This document shows, piece after piece, positions 7,822 to 17,700 of a stretch of 64,000 bases of DNA. The position numbers and the translations under genes were made by a program. The stretch is from assembly GCA_934726455.1 (NCBI GenBank), contig CAKVDS010000004.1:1-64000 (forward strand). Reading direction: 5' to 3'. A model generated the notes under the pieces. The model worked only from the letters and a program-made list of their open reading frames with translations. It was not told the DNA's origin and made no database searches. The number at the start of each line of letters is the position of its first letter. Positions within the stretch are counted from its first letter, which is position 1. This DNA comes from an uncultured Bacteroidales bacterium (GTDB lineage Bacteria; Bacteroidota; Bacteroidia; Bacteroidales; UBA932).

Positions 7822-9165
7822 TCAGTCCTGTCCCTCTCCCCCGCCACTGCTCATCGCGATCCGAGCCTGTAACTCCCATGTACGGAGACGGTCTTTGTAG
7901 AAATTATTGGCATTGACCTTCTCCACATCAAGAGCGGCATCAGAATTGTCGTCCCAGCGCCGGCAGTCATAGATGACATCCCAGATCCGGCCTATCTGAT
8001 ACTCACGGCTGACTCGAAGGGCGACAGCATAATCCTCCCCGTATTTTGTCACCGGAAAGTTGATCTGCCTGAGCAGCGGGGTCCAGAAGCCTCGCGGAGC
8101 ACCGAGTCCGTTGATTCTCAAAGCATTGTTGCGCCCGTTATCAGGAGTCCACTCACGGTGGTCGATGATTCCCGGAGGCAGGGGGTTGAGGTTGATGTCG
8201 GTAAGCTGATACGAGCCGATGACCATGGCACAGTTCTGCTCACGGAACGCATCCACAAATTTCTGTACGGTGTCAGGCCCCGAATATACGTCGTCCGAGT
8301 CAAGCTGCAGCGCGAAACGTCCGCAGGAAGGGTGGTGTACGGCAGCATTCCAATTGCCTCCAATAGCATGATACCCGGGCTTCTGGGCTATATATATGAG
8401 ACGGGGATCATCAAAACCCATGATCACCTCCTGCGTCCCGTCAGTGGAATTGTCATCGACAACTATCACATTGTATTTGAAGGATGTCTTCTGATCGAGC
8501 GCCGAGCGGATGGCATCGGCTATCGTCCGGACGCGGTTGCGGCAGGGTATCACCACTGAAGCTTCGTAATCAAACTTTCCGCCAAGAGAGAAATCCACAC
8601 TCTTGAACTCAGGACGCAACCACCCGCCGACAGCCTTGAGATGTGCCGTGCAGGCTTTCTCCATCTCTATCTGGACAGCCCGGTTGCGCGGGTCAACATA
8701 ATCAAACAACTTCTCCCCCGACTTGCGCGTGTCCTGTTCAACTTCGTAATAAAGGTATTCGTTGATATGGACAATCCTCCCGAGACGGGACACCCGGAGC
8801 CTCAAATCATATAAGCCCGCATACCCATAATCCTCATCCATCATGGCTACAGCCTCCCTGAGAACATCCGTCCTGTAAAGCTGCACACCGCCGAAATCAA
8901 AGTCATCCCGCAAAGAACCTTCCTGCAAGTCAATGACAGGATGAGGAAAGACATCACCGTCTGCCGAGCGGAAATGGTCGGCATAAACCATCGCTGCTCC
9001 GGTATAGGAAGCCACCTGAAGCATACGTTCAAGCCCGAGATCAACCCATTCGAGCTCCATCGGATTCGTGTATATCAAAGTATAGGGTGATCCGCTCCGG
9101 GAAGCGATCTCGCGAAGCCTGGACGTGGATACCCTGAAAGGAATGTCAAATCTGCTTACCATCAT
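7822..9165 (-). CDS. Family 2 glycosyltransferase
   Basis: 447 residues. From about residue 215 the protein reads 'ASVVIPCRNRVRTIADAI', then 'VIVVDDNSTDGT' and 'LQLDSDDVY', the nucleotide-sugar and metal-binding (DxD) motifs of GT-A/GT2 transferases. The N-terminal 200 residues ('YTLIYTNPMELEW', 'VYADHF') look like a second, degenerate GT2-like fold without the full motifs. It is soluble and probably acts on the cytoplasmic face in surface glycan or glycoprotein synthesis; donor and acceptor are unknown. It is divergent from a polyprenol-phosphate glycosyltransferase with overlapping promoter regions, which suggests related roles. Confidence 0.8.
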   Translation of the reverse strand: MMVSRFDIPFRVSTSRLREIASRSGSPYTLIYTNPMELEWVDLGLERMLQVASYTGAAMVYADHFRSADGDVFPHPVIDLQEGSLRDDFDFGGVQLYRTDVLREAVAMMDEDYGYAGLYDLRLRVSRLGRIVHINEYLYYEVEQDTRKSGEKLFDYVDPRNRAVQIEMEKACTAHLKAVGGWLRPEFKSVDFSLGGKFDYEASVVIPCRNRVRTIADAIRSALDQKTSFKYNVIVVDDNSTDGTQEVIMGFDDPRLIYIAQKPGYHAIGGNWNAAVHHPSCGRFALQLDSDDVYSGPDTVQKFVDAFREQNCAMVIGSYQLTDINLNPLPPGIIDHREWTPDNGRNNALRINGLGAPRGFWTPLLRQINFPVTKYGEDYAVALRVSREYQIGRIWDVIYDCRRWDDNSDAALDVEKVNANNFYKDRLRTWELQARIAMSSGGGEGQD

Positions 9166-9181
9166 AGATAACGTTTGAGTG

Positions 9182-9189
9182 CAAAAGTA
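9182..9189 (-). promoter_or_regulatory. -7 promoter box of the leftward glycosyltransferase gene
   Basis: TACTTTTG on the minus strand, 16 bases from the start codon at 9165. It lies only 12 bases from the opposing box at 9202-9209, so the two promoters must compete for polymerase. Confidence 0.6.
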
Positions 9190-9201
9190 AATAAAAAGCA
9201 G

Positions 9202-9209
9202 TAAATTTG
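9202..9209 (+). promoter_or_regulatory. -7 promoter box of the rightward glycosyltransferase-tex operon
   Basis: TAAATTTG. An upstream in-frame TTG falls inside this box, so translation must start later, at the ATG at 9231. Confidence 0.65.
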
Positions 9210-9230
9210 CAGAACAAGGACACTGAAAAT

Positions 9231-9956
9231 ATGGAACGGAAACTTGTCATCATCCCGACCTACAACGAGATAGAGAACATATCAAAGATTACTGAAGCCG
9301 TCTTGAGCATAGAGGGTCAATATGACATCCTCGTCATCGACGACGGCTCCCCCGACGGCACAGGGAATGAGGTGAAAAAGCTCCAGAAACTGCACCCGCA
9401 GAGACTGCATCTCATAGAGAGGAGCGGTAAGCTCGGTCTCGGGACAGCATACATCACAGGATTCAAGTGGGCGCTGAAGAACGGATATGACTACATTTTC
9501 GAGATGGACGCCGACTTCTCGCACAACCCGCAGGACCTGCCGAGGCTGCTGAAGCCGGTGGCTGAAGGCGTCGCCGACATGTCAGTGGGCTCGCGCTACT
9601 GCGACGGAATCAATGTCGTGAACTGGCCTATCTCACGCATTCTCATCTCCTACTGCGCCTCCATCTATGTCAGGACAGTCCTTGGATTCAAGATTTTCGA
9701 CAGCACGGCGGGCTTTGTATGCTACTCCCGCAAGGTACTAGAAACCATCGACTTGGATACCGTAAAGATGAAAGGCTACGGCTTCCAGATAGAGCTGAAG
9801 TACACCGCCAAGAAACTCGGTTTCCGCATCGCCGAAGTGCCTGTAGTGTTCGTCAACCGCAAGGAGGGCACATCCAAGATGTCCGGAAGCATATTCGGAG
9901 AAGCGTTCTGGGGAGTACTTGCCTTGAGATTCAGAAAAATCCTTCCGAAACAATGA
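9231..9956 (+). CDS. Polyprenol monophosphomannose synthase-like GT2
   Basis: 241 residues from the ATG at 9231, chosen because the earlier TTG lies in the promoter box. The protein starts MERKLVIIPTYNEIENI, with 'ILVIDDGSPDGTG' and 'FEMDADFSHNP' (DxD) as in dolichol/polyprenol-phosphate mannosyltransferases, and lacks the C-terminal membrane domain. It would transfer a hexose from a nucleotide sugar to undecaprenyl phosphate for use in lipoprotein or surface glycosylation. The last four bases overlap the start of tex (ATGA), so the two are translationally coupled. Confidence 0.85.
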   Translation: MERKLVIIPTYNEIENISKITEAVLSIEGQYDILVIDDGSPDGTGNEVKKLQKLHPQRLHLIERSGKLGLGTAYITGFKWALKNGYDYIFEMDADFSHNPQDLPRLLKPVAEGVADMSVGSRYCDGINVVNWPISRILISYCASIYVRTVLGFKIFDSTAGFVCYSRKVLETIDLDTVKMKGYGFQIELKYTAKKLGFRIAEVPVVFVNRKEGTSKMSGSIFGEAFWGVLALRFRKILPKQ

Positions 9957-12097
9957 AAGAGTTATATACCAATCATATAGCAAGCCTGCTGAATCTCAAA
10001 ACCTGGCAGGTGGAGAACTGCATAGAAATGCTTGCCGAAGGGGACACCATCCCGTTCATCAGCCGCTACCGCAAGGAGAAGACCGGAGGGATGGACGATG
10101 CGCAGGTGGCTGAGGTACGCCACTGGGCCGACACTTTCGACGAGATGGAGAAGCGCAAGCAGACCATTCTCAAGACCATAGGCGATGCCGGTGCACTCAC
10201 GGACGAACTCAGGGAAAAGATCGAGAACTGCCTGAATGCCACGGAACTCGAAGATCTCTATCTCCCGTTCCGCCCGAAACGCCGCACCAGAGCCACCATG
10301 GCCAAAGAAGCCGGCCTTGAACCGCTGGCCGATCTCATGTGGAACGTGCGTACCCGCGATCCCGAGACTGAAGCCGGCAAGTTCCTCAACGGCAAGATCA
10401 AAAGCAAAGAGGACGCGCTCTCCGGAGCCCGGGACATCATCGCCGAGCGTCTGAGCGAGACCGCAGTGATCAGAGAGAACCTCCGCAGCATTTTCCGCAG
10501 CCGCAGGGTGACATCCACTGTTACCAAAGCCGGCAGAGAAGCTGCCGAAGGCTCAAAATACCGCAGTTACTTCGAGTTCTCCATGCCGCTTGCCCGCATC
10601 CCGTCACACAACCTGCTCGCCATGCTGAGGGCAGCTGACGAGGGATATCTCAACATAGGCATAGATGCAGACCCGGAGAAATGCGGGGCGAAGATATACT
10701 ACGATTTCTGTCAAGAGCACTCGTACCCTGCGGCTGCGCTTGCCGCACAGATAAAGGAAGCCGTCAGCGACTCCTACAAACGCCTGCTGGAGCCGTCCAT
10801 CTCCGGCGAAGTAATCAAAGAAGCCAAACGCAAAGCCGACATCGAGAGCATCCGGGTGTTCGGGGAGAACCTCAAGCAACTCCTGCTCAGCGCTCCGGTC
10901 GGACAGAAACGCACCATGGCCATAGACCCAGGATTCCGCAACGGCTGCAAGATAGCCTGTCTTGATGAGAACGGCAACCTCCTCTACCACACCATCATCT
11001 TCCCCCATCCGCCGCAGAACGACAAAATCAAGGCCATCAAAGCCATGCAGGAGATGGTGGAAAAATTCAAGATTGAGGCCATAGCGATAGGCAATGGCAC
11101 CGCGTCACGCGAGACTGAAGACTTCCTCAAACGGATCCGCCTCCCGGAAGGATGCAAGGTCTGGACAGTAAGCGAGGACGGAGCATCGATCTACAGCGCC
11201 TCGGAAACGGCCCGCAAAGAGTTCCCCGATGAAGACGTGACGGTGCGCGGGGCAGTATCCATCGGACGCCGTCTCATGGATCCTCTCGCTGAACTCGTGA
11301 AAATAGACCCGAAGAACCTCGGCATAGGGCAATACCAGCATGACGTTGACCAGACCCTTCTGAAGGAAAAACTCGACAACACGGTGGAGAGCTGTGTAAA
11401 CGCCGTAGGCGTCAACCTCAACACAGCATCGCCCTACCTCCTCTCCTACGTCTCCGGAATAGGCCTGGCATTGGCAGAGAACATCGTCTCATACCGGACA
11501 GCCAACGGAGGCTTCTCCAGCCGTTCGGAGCTGAAAAAAGTACCGCGCTTGGGAGCAAAGGCCTTTGAGCAATGCGCAGGTTTCCTGCGGATACGGGGCG
11601 GAGAGAATCCGCTCGACGCTTCAGCCGTACACCCGGAATCCTACGGCATAGTGGACAAGATGGCCAAGTCTCTGGGTGTCACCGCCAAAGAACTCGTAGG
11701 CAACGCAGAATTGTGCTCGAAGATCCAGGCTGAGGACTTCATCTGCGACTCCGCAGGCCTGCCTACCATCAACGACATTCTCAAGGAACTCGCCAAACCG
11801 GGGCTCGATCCGCGGGAACAGGCCGGAGAATTCTCGTTTGCGGATGATATCCGCTCAATCGAAGACCTCAAGACGGGCATGGAACTACCCGGAATAGTCA
11901 CCAACATCACCAATTTCGGGGCATTCGTGGACATCGGCCTCCACGAGAACGGACTCGTCCATGTATCCAAAATGGGACCGCGGGGCACCGACCCGTCAAA
12001 AGTCGTCAGACTTCACCAGCAGCTGACCGTGAGGGTTATTGACGTGGATCTTGACAGGAAGAGAATTGCACTTGGACTCGTCGGGAAAAAGGCCTAA
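9953..12097 (+). CDS. tex: Tex-family RNA-binding transcription accessory protein
   Basis: 714 residues from MKELYTNHIASLLNL. The order is the N-terminal helical Tex domain with 'TIPFISRYRKEKTGGMDD', the YqgF-like RNase H fold ('TMAIDPGFRNGCKIACLDE', about residue 320), helix-hairpin-helix repeats ('VNLNTASPYLLSYVSGIG') and a C-terminal S1 domain ('GIVTNITNFGAFVDIGLHE') ending 'KRIALGLVGKKA'. Length and order are standard. It starts inside the stop codon of the glycosyltransferase. An upstream in-frame start inside the preceding gene is rejected because Tex homologues begin here. It acts in the cytoplasm on transcription or RNA turnover. Confidence 0.95.
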   Translation: MKELYTNHIASLLNLKTWQVENCIEMLAEGDTIPFISRYRKEKTGGMDDAQVAEVRHWADTFDEMEKRKQTILKTIGDAGALTDELREKIENCLNATELEDLYLPFRPKRRTRATMAKEAGLEPLADLMWNVRTRDPETEAGKFLNGKIKSKEDALSGARDIIAERLSETAVIRENLRSIFRSRRVTSTVTKAGREAAEGSKYRSYFEFSMPLARIPSHNLLAMLRAADEGYLNIGIDADPEKCGAKIYYDFCQEHSYPAAALAAQIKEAVSDSYKRLLEPSISGEVIKEAKRKADIESIRVFGENLKQLLLSAPVGQKRTMAIDPGFRNGCKIACLDENGNLLYHTIIFPHPPQNDKIKAIKAMQEMVEKFKIEAIAIGNGTASRETEDFLKRIRLPEGCKVWTVSEDGASIYSASETARKEFPDEDVTVRGAVSIGRRLMDPLAELVKIDPKNLGIGQYQHDVDQTLLKEKLDNTVESCVNAVGVNLNTASPYLLSYVSGIGLALAENIVSYRTANGGFSSRSELKKVPRLGAKAFEQCAGFLRIRGGENPLDASAVHPESYGIVDKMAKSLGVTAKELVGNAELCSKIQAEDFICDSAGLPTINDILKELAKPGLDPREQAGEFSFADDIRSIEDLKTGMELPGIVTNITNFGAFVDIGLHENGLVHVSKMGPRGTDPSKVVRLHQQLTVRVIDVDLDRKRIALGLVGKKA

Positions 12098-13863
12098 TCC
12101 TCCTGGGATATTTCCCGGAGTTCGGTGCGATAGGCCGTAAGGAGGCGGGACTTGGAGATGAAACCGAGATATTTCCTCTCCTTGTCTATCACCGGCAGTC
12201 TCCACGCACCGGTGCGGTCAAATTTGCTCATGACAGAATCCATCTTTTCTCCGTAGTATATATACTCCGGCGGCGTCTCCATTATGTTATAGACATGGAC
12301 AGTGTCGTATTTATCCGTGCTGAAGAGATATTTGCGGACTGCTGCGAGGTCAATCATCCCCTGGAACCGCCCCTTTGAATCTATCACGGCCATCACGGAG
12401 GCGTCAGATCCGGAATAGGCAAGGATGTCCACCACCTCTCTCAGAGGCGCATCGATCGAGACTTTCGGATACTTGTCACGGATCAGATCATTGGTCTGCA
12501 GCAGTGTCAACACAGCCTGGTCGTTGTCATGGGTCAGGAGATCACCGCTCTGCGCGATACGCTTGGTATAGATCGAATACTTCTCAAAGATACGTACTGT
12601 ACCGAATGCCACAGTGGAAGTCAGGATAAGGGGAATCAGGAGTTCATAGCCGCCGGAAATCTCAGCAATGAGGAAGATCGCCGTCATCGGAGCCTGCATG
12701 ACGGCAGCCATCAGCGCAGCCATCCCGACAAGGACGAAATTCTGCTCGGGGACACTCATGCCGGCCAGATTGAAACAGCGCGCAACGATGAATCCGAGAA
12801 TGGCTCCGGAGAACAGCGTCGGGCCGAAAGTACCGCCGACTCCCCCACCGGAATTGGTCAGGGTCATCGCCACTATCTTGAAAAACAGTATAAGCAGGAA
12901 AAACACCGGCACACCCCAGCGATAACTCATCAGGAAAGACAGCAAGCTGCGGTCCTCCACCTGTATCTCCTGTCCGTTAAGCAGGCTGTGCAGGTCGGAA
13001 TAACCCTGCCCGTACAGCGGCGGGAAGAGAAATATCAGCACACCCAGCCCCACAGCGCACAACAGCCAGCGCAGGTAGACATTGGTCAGTTTGCCGAGCT
13101 TGTCCTCAAGCCAAAGAGTTCCGTTTGTAAAATACAGGGAGAACAGCCCGGCCAGAACACCCAACACCACATAGAAAGGCAGATTCCCCATAGAGAAAGG
13201 GGTCAGGGCGCATGCAAACACCGGAGTCTGTCCACGGAACGCATAGGAAACCACCGTGGCGGAGATCGTGGAGATGAGCATCGGCAGCATCGACTTCATC
13301 GACACATTGAACAGCAGAATCTCCAAAGTGAAAAGCATGCCGGCAAGGGGAGCCTTGAATATGCCGGCCACAGCTCCGGCAGCGCCACAACCAAGAAGAA
13401 CTGTGACACTGCGGTACGACAGACCGCAGACGCGACCTATATTGGAACCGATGGCGGCACCGGTATAGACGATCGGCGCCTCAGCCCCCACCGAGCCGCC
13501 GAAACCTATCGTGAAAGAAGACGTCAAAACCGAAGACCACATGTTGTGAGGCCGTATGCGCGACTCATTGCGGGAAACGGCAAGCAACACTTTCGTCACA
13601 CCATGGCCGATATTGTCCCTGACAACAAACTTCAGGAGCAGCAAAGAGATGAACATGCCCACTCCCGGAAGCACAAGGAAACCCCACTCCAGACTCCCGC
13701 CACCGAATGTACGGTCGAGACAGCCGCTGATTGCAGCTATGGCCCAATCAAGGACAACGGCGGCGCACCCAGAGAGCACGCCGACCAAAAAACTTAAATA
13801 CAGAAGCTTGTTCTGTTCTGATATTTTCCCGAGAATCTTATTCAGCAGCATCGGACTGGTCAT
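12094..13863 (-). CDS. ClC-family chloride channel/transporter with two CBS domains
   Basis: About 589 residues. The core has the ClC signatures 'GSVGAEAP' (selectivity/gating glutamate), 'GGGVGGTFGP' and about ten membrane helices, followed by two CBS domains ('VDILAYSGSDASVMAVID', 'FDRTGAWRLPVIDKER'). The residue after the conserved Glu in 'LFTLEIL' is Ile where Escherichia coli ClcA has the proton-transfer Glu203, and 'GHGV' replaces 'GSGIP', so it may be a channel rather than a proton-coupled exchanger. A longer frame reaches back into the upstream gene; I chose the ATG at 13863, which overlaps that gene's stop by 26 bases (13851 is also possible). Confidence 0.85.
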   Translation of the reverse strand: MTSPMLLNKILGKISEQNKLLYLSFLVGVLSGCAAVVLDWAIAAISGCLDRTFGGGSLEWGFLVLPGVGMFISLLLLKFVVRDNIGHGVTKVLLAVSRNESRIRPHNMWSSVLTSSFTIGFGGSVGAEAPIVYTGAAIGSNIGRVCGLSYRSVTVLLGCGAAGAVAGIFKAPLAGMLFTLEILLFNVSMKSMLPMLISTISATVVSYAFRGQTPVFACALTPFSMGNLPFYVVLGVLAGLFSLYFTNGTLWLEDKLGKLTNVYLRWLLCAVGLGVLIFLFPPLYGQGYSDLHSLLNGQEIQVEDRSLLSFLMSYRWGVPVFFLLILFFKIVAMTLTNSGGGVGGTFGPTLFSGAILGFIVARCFNLAGMSVPEQNFVLVGMAALMAAVMQAPMTAIFLIAEISGGYELLIPLILTSTVAFGTVRIFEKYSIYTKRIAQSGDLLTHDNDQAVLTLLQTNDLIRDKYPKVSIDAPLREVVDILAYSGSDASVMAVIDSKGRFQGMIDLAAVRKYLFSTDKYDTVHVYNIMETPPEYIYYGEKMDSVMSKFDRTGAWRLPVIDKERKYLGFISKSRLLTAYRTELREISQED

Positions 13864-14212
13864 CATCGCCCCCATACTGGGAAATATTCTCGTCAGGAAG
13901 AGTCCCGCCCTCGTCTGCAGTTTCTCCTGCGGTTCCGGCCACCTGCTCGTTCTCGGCATCCTCCTCCCCTTCAAGCCATCTCTCTATATCATCCGCATCG
14001 TCGATCTTGACTTTGATCTTGACCAGATAAATGGCGTCCGGAATCTCAATCATCACGGCGTAAAACGGAGTCCCGTCCGGCTTGGTATACTTGACCAGAT
14101 CCGGAAGGTAGTCGCTGAAACCTTTCGGGTACTTCTCCGCAAATGCCTCCGCAAGTTCGCGGGACATGTTCTCATAGCTCACGATGTGACGCTTCTTGTT
14201 ATCTTGTGCCAT
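13838..14212 (-). CDS. Acidic hypothetical protein
   Basis: 124 residues. Residues 1-80 appear folded ('KYPKGFSDYLPDLVKYTKPD', 'YAVMIEIPDAIYLVKIKVKI'), while the C-terminal 45 residues are Asp/Glu/Gly-rich and probably disordered. No family is recognised with confidence. It overlaps the ClC gene start and is probably in one transcript with it. A TATTATTG element about 38 bases upstream on the minus strand could be its promoter. Confidence 0.6.
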   Translation of the reverse strand: MAQDNKKRHIVSYENMSRELAEAFAEKYPKGFSDYLPDLVKYTKPDGTPFYAVMIEIPDAIYLVKIKVKIDDADDIERWLEGEEDAENEQVAGTAGETADEGGTLPDENISQYGGDDDQSDAAE

Positions 14213-14255
14213 AATGATGTTTGTCTTTGTATATTTGAATTGGAGTGCAATAATA

Positions 14256-15998
14256 CTACTTTTTCTGATTTTTCTGAAAAAAAACAGCTTTTTGCGCCTT
14301 TTTTCTCTCCGGGTCCCGTTCCACGAAGACAGGTTTCATCGTCCTCGGATCCAGCCCCGTCTTGAACATCACGGATGAAGTCGTCATCGGAGTCGGCATA
14401 AAATCCTGCACCTGATCCATCCATATTCCTTTAAGACAAGGATTTGCAGCCAGTTTCCACATATCCTGCAGAGTACATCCCGGATGGGAAGATATAAAAT
14501 ACGGGACAAGTTCTGTATGAGTGCCGTTCTCACGGTTTATCTTGTCGAACTCCCGCCGCAAGCGCTCAAACAGGCGGAAAGACGGCTTGGCCATATAATA
14601 CAGGACCTTGTCCTCCGTGTGCTCCGGGGCGACTTTCAAGCGCCCGGATGTATGCCGCAGCATGAGTTCTCTCAAATAAGGCTTGCCGGTACCGTCCACG
14701 AAACCGTTCTCATCCAAAAAAAGGTCATACCGCACACCGCTGCCGATATAAGAATGTTTCACACCCTTGACGGCATCCACCCTATGGTAAAGCTCCAGGA
14801 CGCGTGAATGATCCCGGTTCAGATTACTGCATGGAGCAGGAAAAAGACAGGACTTGCGGCGGCATACTGAACATTTCTCCGGATTCCGCCCGCGCATCCC
14901 GTACATGTTGGCGGTCGGAGCCCCGAGATCGGATATGTTGCCGTGGAACTCCGGCATCGCCGCCAGTTTCCGGACTTCAGAAAGGATCGATTCCTCGGAG
15001 CGGGACTGTATGAACTTGCCCTGATGAGCCGCAATCGTACAGAAATTGCAACCGCCGAAACAGCCTCTGTGAGTAATGATCGAATCCTTGATCATATCGT
15101 AGGCCGGAATGCGTTTGCCCTTATATCGCGGATGAGGACGCTTCGTGAAAGGAAGATCCCAGAAAGAGTCCATCTCCTCCTGCGTGGCAGGCGGATACGA
15201 CGGGTTCACCTGCACAAAGCCATCACCCACCGGCTCGATTATCACCTGCTGATGAAGCATATTGGCATGAGTCTCTATCTGATGGAAGTTCTCGGCAAAG
15301 GCTCTGTCATCTTCCACACACTCTTCATACGAGCGGAGGACAAGCGGGTTTTCAGCACGCCACCTGCCCTTCCGGAAAAAGGCCAGCTGCGGAATCTTCT
15401 CAATCTGCCGGAGGTTCCGCCCGGACTCAACCGCCCGAGTCAACTCCAGCATGGGCCGTTCCCCCATTCCATAGCACAACCAGTCAGCACCACTGTCCAG
15501 AAGGACGGACCGCATCAGGCGGTCATCCCAATAGTCATAATGCGTGAGACGGCGCAAAGATGCTTCCACTCCCCCGATAACGACCGGTACATCCGGCCAC
15601 AATTCCTTGAGGATACGGGTATAGACTGTGACGGCCCTGTCAGGCCGCTGGCCAGCTCTCCCGTCAGGAGTATAGGCATCATCGTGCCGCAGACGCTTTG
15701 CGGCCGTATAGTGGTTGACCATGGAATCCATGGCACCGGCGTTCACCGCAAAATAAAGGCGTGGAGTTCCGAGTTTACGGAAATCCCGCAGGTCATCCCG
15801 CCAGTTAGGCTGGGGGACGACCGCAACGCGATATCCGTACTTCTGAAGATACCGTGCTATGCACGCAGTACCGAAACTCGGATGATCCACGAATGCGTCA
15901 CCCGAGAAAAAGATGACATCAATGTAGTCCCATCCGAGCTGGCTGACTTCCTTGACGGAAGTCGGTATATCACATTCTGTCAGGTAGTTCAATTCCAA
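14256..15998 (-). CDS. ygiQ: YgiQ family radical SAM protein
   Basis: 580 residues. An N-terminal B12-binding-like region ('YIDVIFFSGDAFVDHPSFGT') precedes the radical SAM core with Cys313, Cys317 and Cys320 in 'CFGGCNFC', which binds the 4Fe-4S cluster that cleaves S-adenosylmethionine. Further cysteines in 'CSVCRRKSC' follow. The C-terminus is a long basic tail. Length fits UPF0313/YgiQ proteins, whose substrate is not established. It overlaps argS by 29 bases, so rpoD-argS-ygiQ form a tight operon. Confidence 0.88.
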   Translation of the reverse strand: MELNYLTECDIPTSVKEVSQLGWDYIDVIFFSGDAFVDHPSFGTACIARYLQKYGYRVAVVPQPNWRDDLRDFRKLGTPRLYFAVNAGAMDSMVNHYTAAKRLRHDDAYTPDGRAGQRPDRAVTVYTRILKELWPDVPVVIGGVEASLRRLTHYDYWDDRLMRSVLLDSGADWLCYGMGERPMLELTRAVESGRNLRQIEKIPQLAFFRKGRWRAENPLVLRSYEECVEDDRAFAENFHQIETHANMLHQQVIIEPVGDGFVQVNPSYPPATQEEMDSFWDLPFTKRPHPRYKGKRIPAYDMIKDSIITHRGCFGGCNFCTIAAHQGKFIQSRSEESILSEVRKLAAMPEFHGNISDLGAPTANMYGMRGRNPEKCSVCRRKSCLFPAPCSNLNRDHSRVLELYHRVDAVKGVKHSYIGSGVRYDLFLDENGFVDGTGKPYLRELMLRHTSGRLKVAPEHTEDKVLYYMAKPSFRLFERLRREFDKINRENGTHTELVPYFISSHPGCTLQDMWKLAANPCLKGIWMDQVQDFMPTPMTTSSVMFKTGLDPRTMKPVFVERDPERKKAQKAVFFQKNQKK

Positions 15999-17700
15999 GT
16001 ATCCCCATTCCGGCGCGGAGAACCGCAGCTGTGTCCGATATAAGTTCCAGCCTCATCTCAAGCAGTCTTCCGTCCGTTTCATGGAGGATGCTTGTATCGT
16101 GATAATACTGGTTGAACTCCTTTGCAAGCTCATAGCAGTAGTTTGCAATCAGCGCAGGAGAATATGCGGCGGCAGCCTCTGCCACTTTCTGAGGGTAAGA
16201 AGCGAGCATCTGCACTATCCGGATCTCCTTCGGGCTCAACTCCGCATCCCGGGCCACCGCAGCCTTCTTGCCGGCCGCTTCAGCCTTGCGGAGAATCGAC
16301 TGGATTCTGGCGTGCGTGTATTGGATAAACGGTCCCGTATTGCCGTTGAAATCAATCGACTCCTTAGGATTGAAGAGCATCTTCTTTTTCGGATCAACCT
16401 TAAGTATGAAATACTTGAGAGCCCCGAGACCGATCATGTGATAGAGGTGTTCCTTCTCGTCCTGAGGCATCTCGGCCAATTTGCCGCTCTCCTCAGACAT
16501 CTCCTTCGCCTCCTGATACATCTTCTCGATGAGGTCATCGGCATCGACCACCGTGCCCTCACGTGACTTCATCTTGCCCTCCGGAAGTTCAACCATCCCG
16601 TAAGACAGGTGATAGATGCAGTCCGCCCAGCTGAAACCAAGTTTCTTAAGGATGAGTTTGAGCACCTGAAAATGGTAGTTCTGCTCATCTCCCACCACAT
16701 ATATCAGAGAATCAAGCTTATATTCACTGAATCTGCGCTCGGCCGTCCCGAGATCCTGAGTGATGTAGACGGATGTCCCGTCAGAGCGGAGAAGAAGCTT
16801 CCTGTCAAGCCCGTCCGCAGTCAGGTCACACCACACCGACCCGTCAGGATCCTTTACAAACACGCCTGTATCAAGTCCTTTCTGGACAAGTTCCTTGCCG
16901 AGAAGATAAGTGTCATGCTCGTAATCGGTCTTGTCAAAGCTGATACCCAACGCCTTATAGGTCTGTTCAAAGCCGGCGAACACCCACTCGTTCATCATCT
17001 GCCAAAGCGCACGGACGGACGGATCGCCCTCCTCCCACTTGACAAGCATCTCATGAACCTTGTCCATGACAGAAGGGTCCTCCTTCTCCATCTTGGCAAA
17101 CTCCACATAACAATCCCCCACAAGATGATCACCTTTCTTGCCGCTGCTCTGAGGGGTAGCGCCGTTGAAGCGTTCCTTCCAAGCATACATTGACTTGCAG
17201 ATATGCACTCCGCGGTCATTGACAAGAGTGGCCTTGATCACATCATTTCCGGCCGCCTTGAGGAGATTGGAAACCGAAGCCCCGAGAAGATTGTTACGTA
17301 CATGCCCGAGATGCAGCGGCTTGTTGGTATTCGGAGAAGAGAACTCGACCATCACCCTGCGGCCGGTTGAAGGAAGCCGGCCGAAATCCGGGTCAGAAGC
17401 GATATTCTCAAGGCTTTCCTTCCAATAGACATTGGAAAGGCTGATGTTGAGGAATCCCTTGACCGAGTTGAATGCGCTCACCTCAGGACAATTGGCCTTA
17501 AGCCATTCCCCTATCGCGTTGCCTGTGGCATCGGGAGATTGACGGGTGACGCGCAGAAGCGGGAACACCACAAGTGTATAGTCGCCTTCAAATTCCTTGC
17601 GCGTAGGCTGGACCTGAAGGGATTCCGCCGGCACATCAGCGCCGTATACTGCCTTGATGGCCTCTGAGGCCTTCGCAGCGATGAAACTCTCCGCACTCAT
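15970..17700 (-). CDS. argS: Arginyl-tRNA synthetase
   Basis: 576 residues from [15 protein letters not shown]. It attaches arginine to tRNA-Arg. The class I signature HIGH is present as 'HLGHVRNNLLG' and the KMSKS-like loop as 'KMKSREGTVV', with the N-terminal Add1 domain and the C-terminal anticodon-binding (DALR) domain. The start was set at 17700, where ATG overlaps the rpoD stop codon by one base (TGATG), instead of a longer frame inside rpoD. It is co-transcribed with rpoD and ygiQ. Confidence 0.95.
   Translation of the reverse strand: MSAESFIAAKASEAIKAVYGADVPAESLQVQPTRKEFEGDYTLVVFPLLRVTRQSPDATGNAIGEWLKANCPEVSAFNSVKGFLNISLSNVYWKESLENIASDPDFGRLPSTGRRVMVEFSSPNTNKPLHLGHVRNNLLGASVSNLLKAAGNDVIKATLVNDRGVHICKSMYAWKERFNGATPQSSGKKGDHLVGDCYVEFAKMEKEDPSVMDKVHEMLVKWEEGDPSVRALWQMMNEWVFAGFEQTYKALGISFDKTDYEHDTYLLGKELVQKGLDTGVFVKDPDGSVWCDLTADGLDRKLLLRSDGTSVYITQDLGTAERRFSEYKLDSLIYVVGDEQNYHFQVLKLILKKLGFSWADCIYHLSYGMVELPEGKMKSREGTVVDADDLIEKMYQEAKEMSEESGKLAEMPQDEKEHLYHMIGLGALKYFILKVDPKKKMLFNPKESIDFNGNTGPFIQYTHARIQSILRKAEAAGKKAAVARDAELSPKEIRIVQMLASYPQKVAEAAAAYSPALIANYCYELAKEFNQYYHDTSILHETDGRLLEMRLELISDTAAVLRAGMGILGIELPDRM

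Noticed and set aside
9719..9952. Extension of tex upstream into the glycosyltransferase gene
   Set aside because: Tex homologues start at MKELYTNHI-like sequence, and the ATG at 9953 is coupled to the preceding stop codon.
12529..13797. A 422-codon plus-strand frame opposite the ClC gene
   Set aside because: The product is His/Gln/Arg-rich shadow sequence, and the ClC frame has membrane helices and family signatures.
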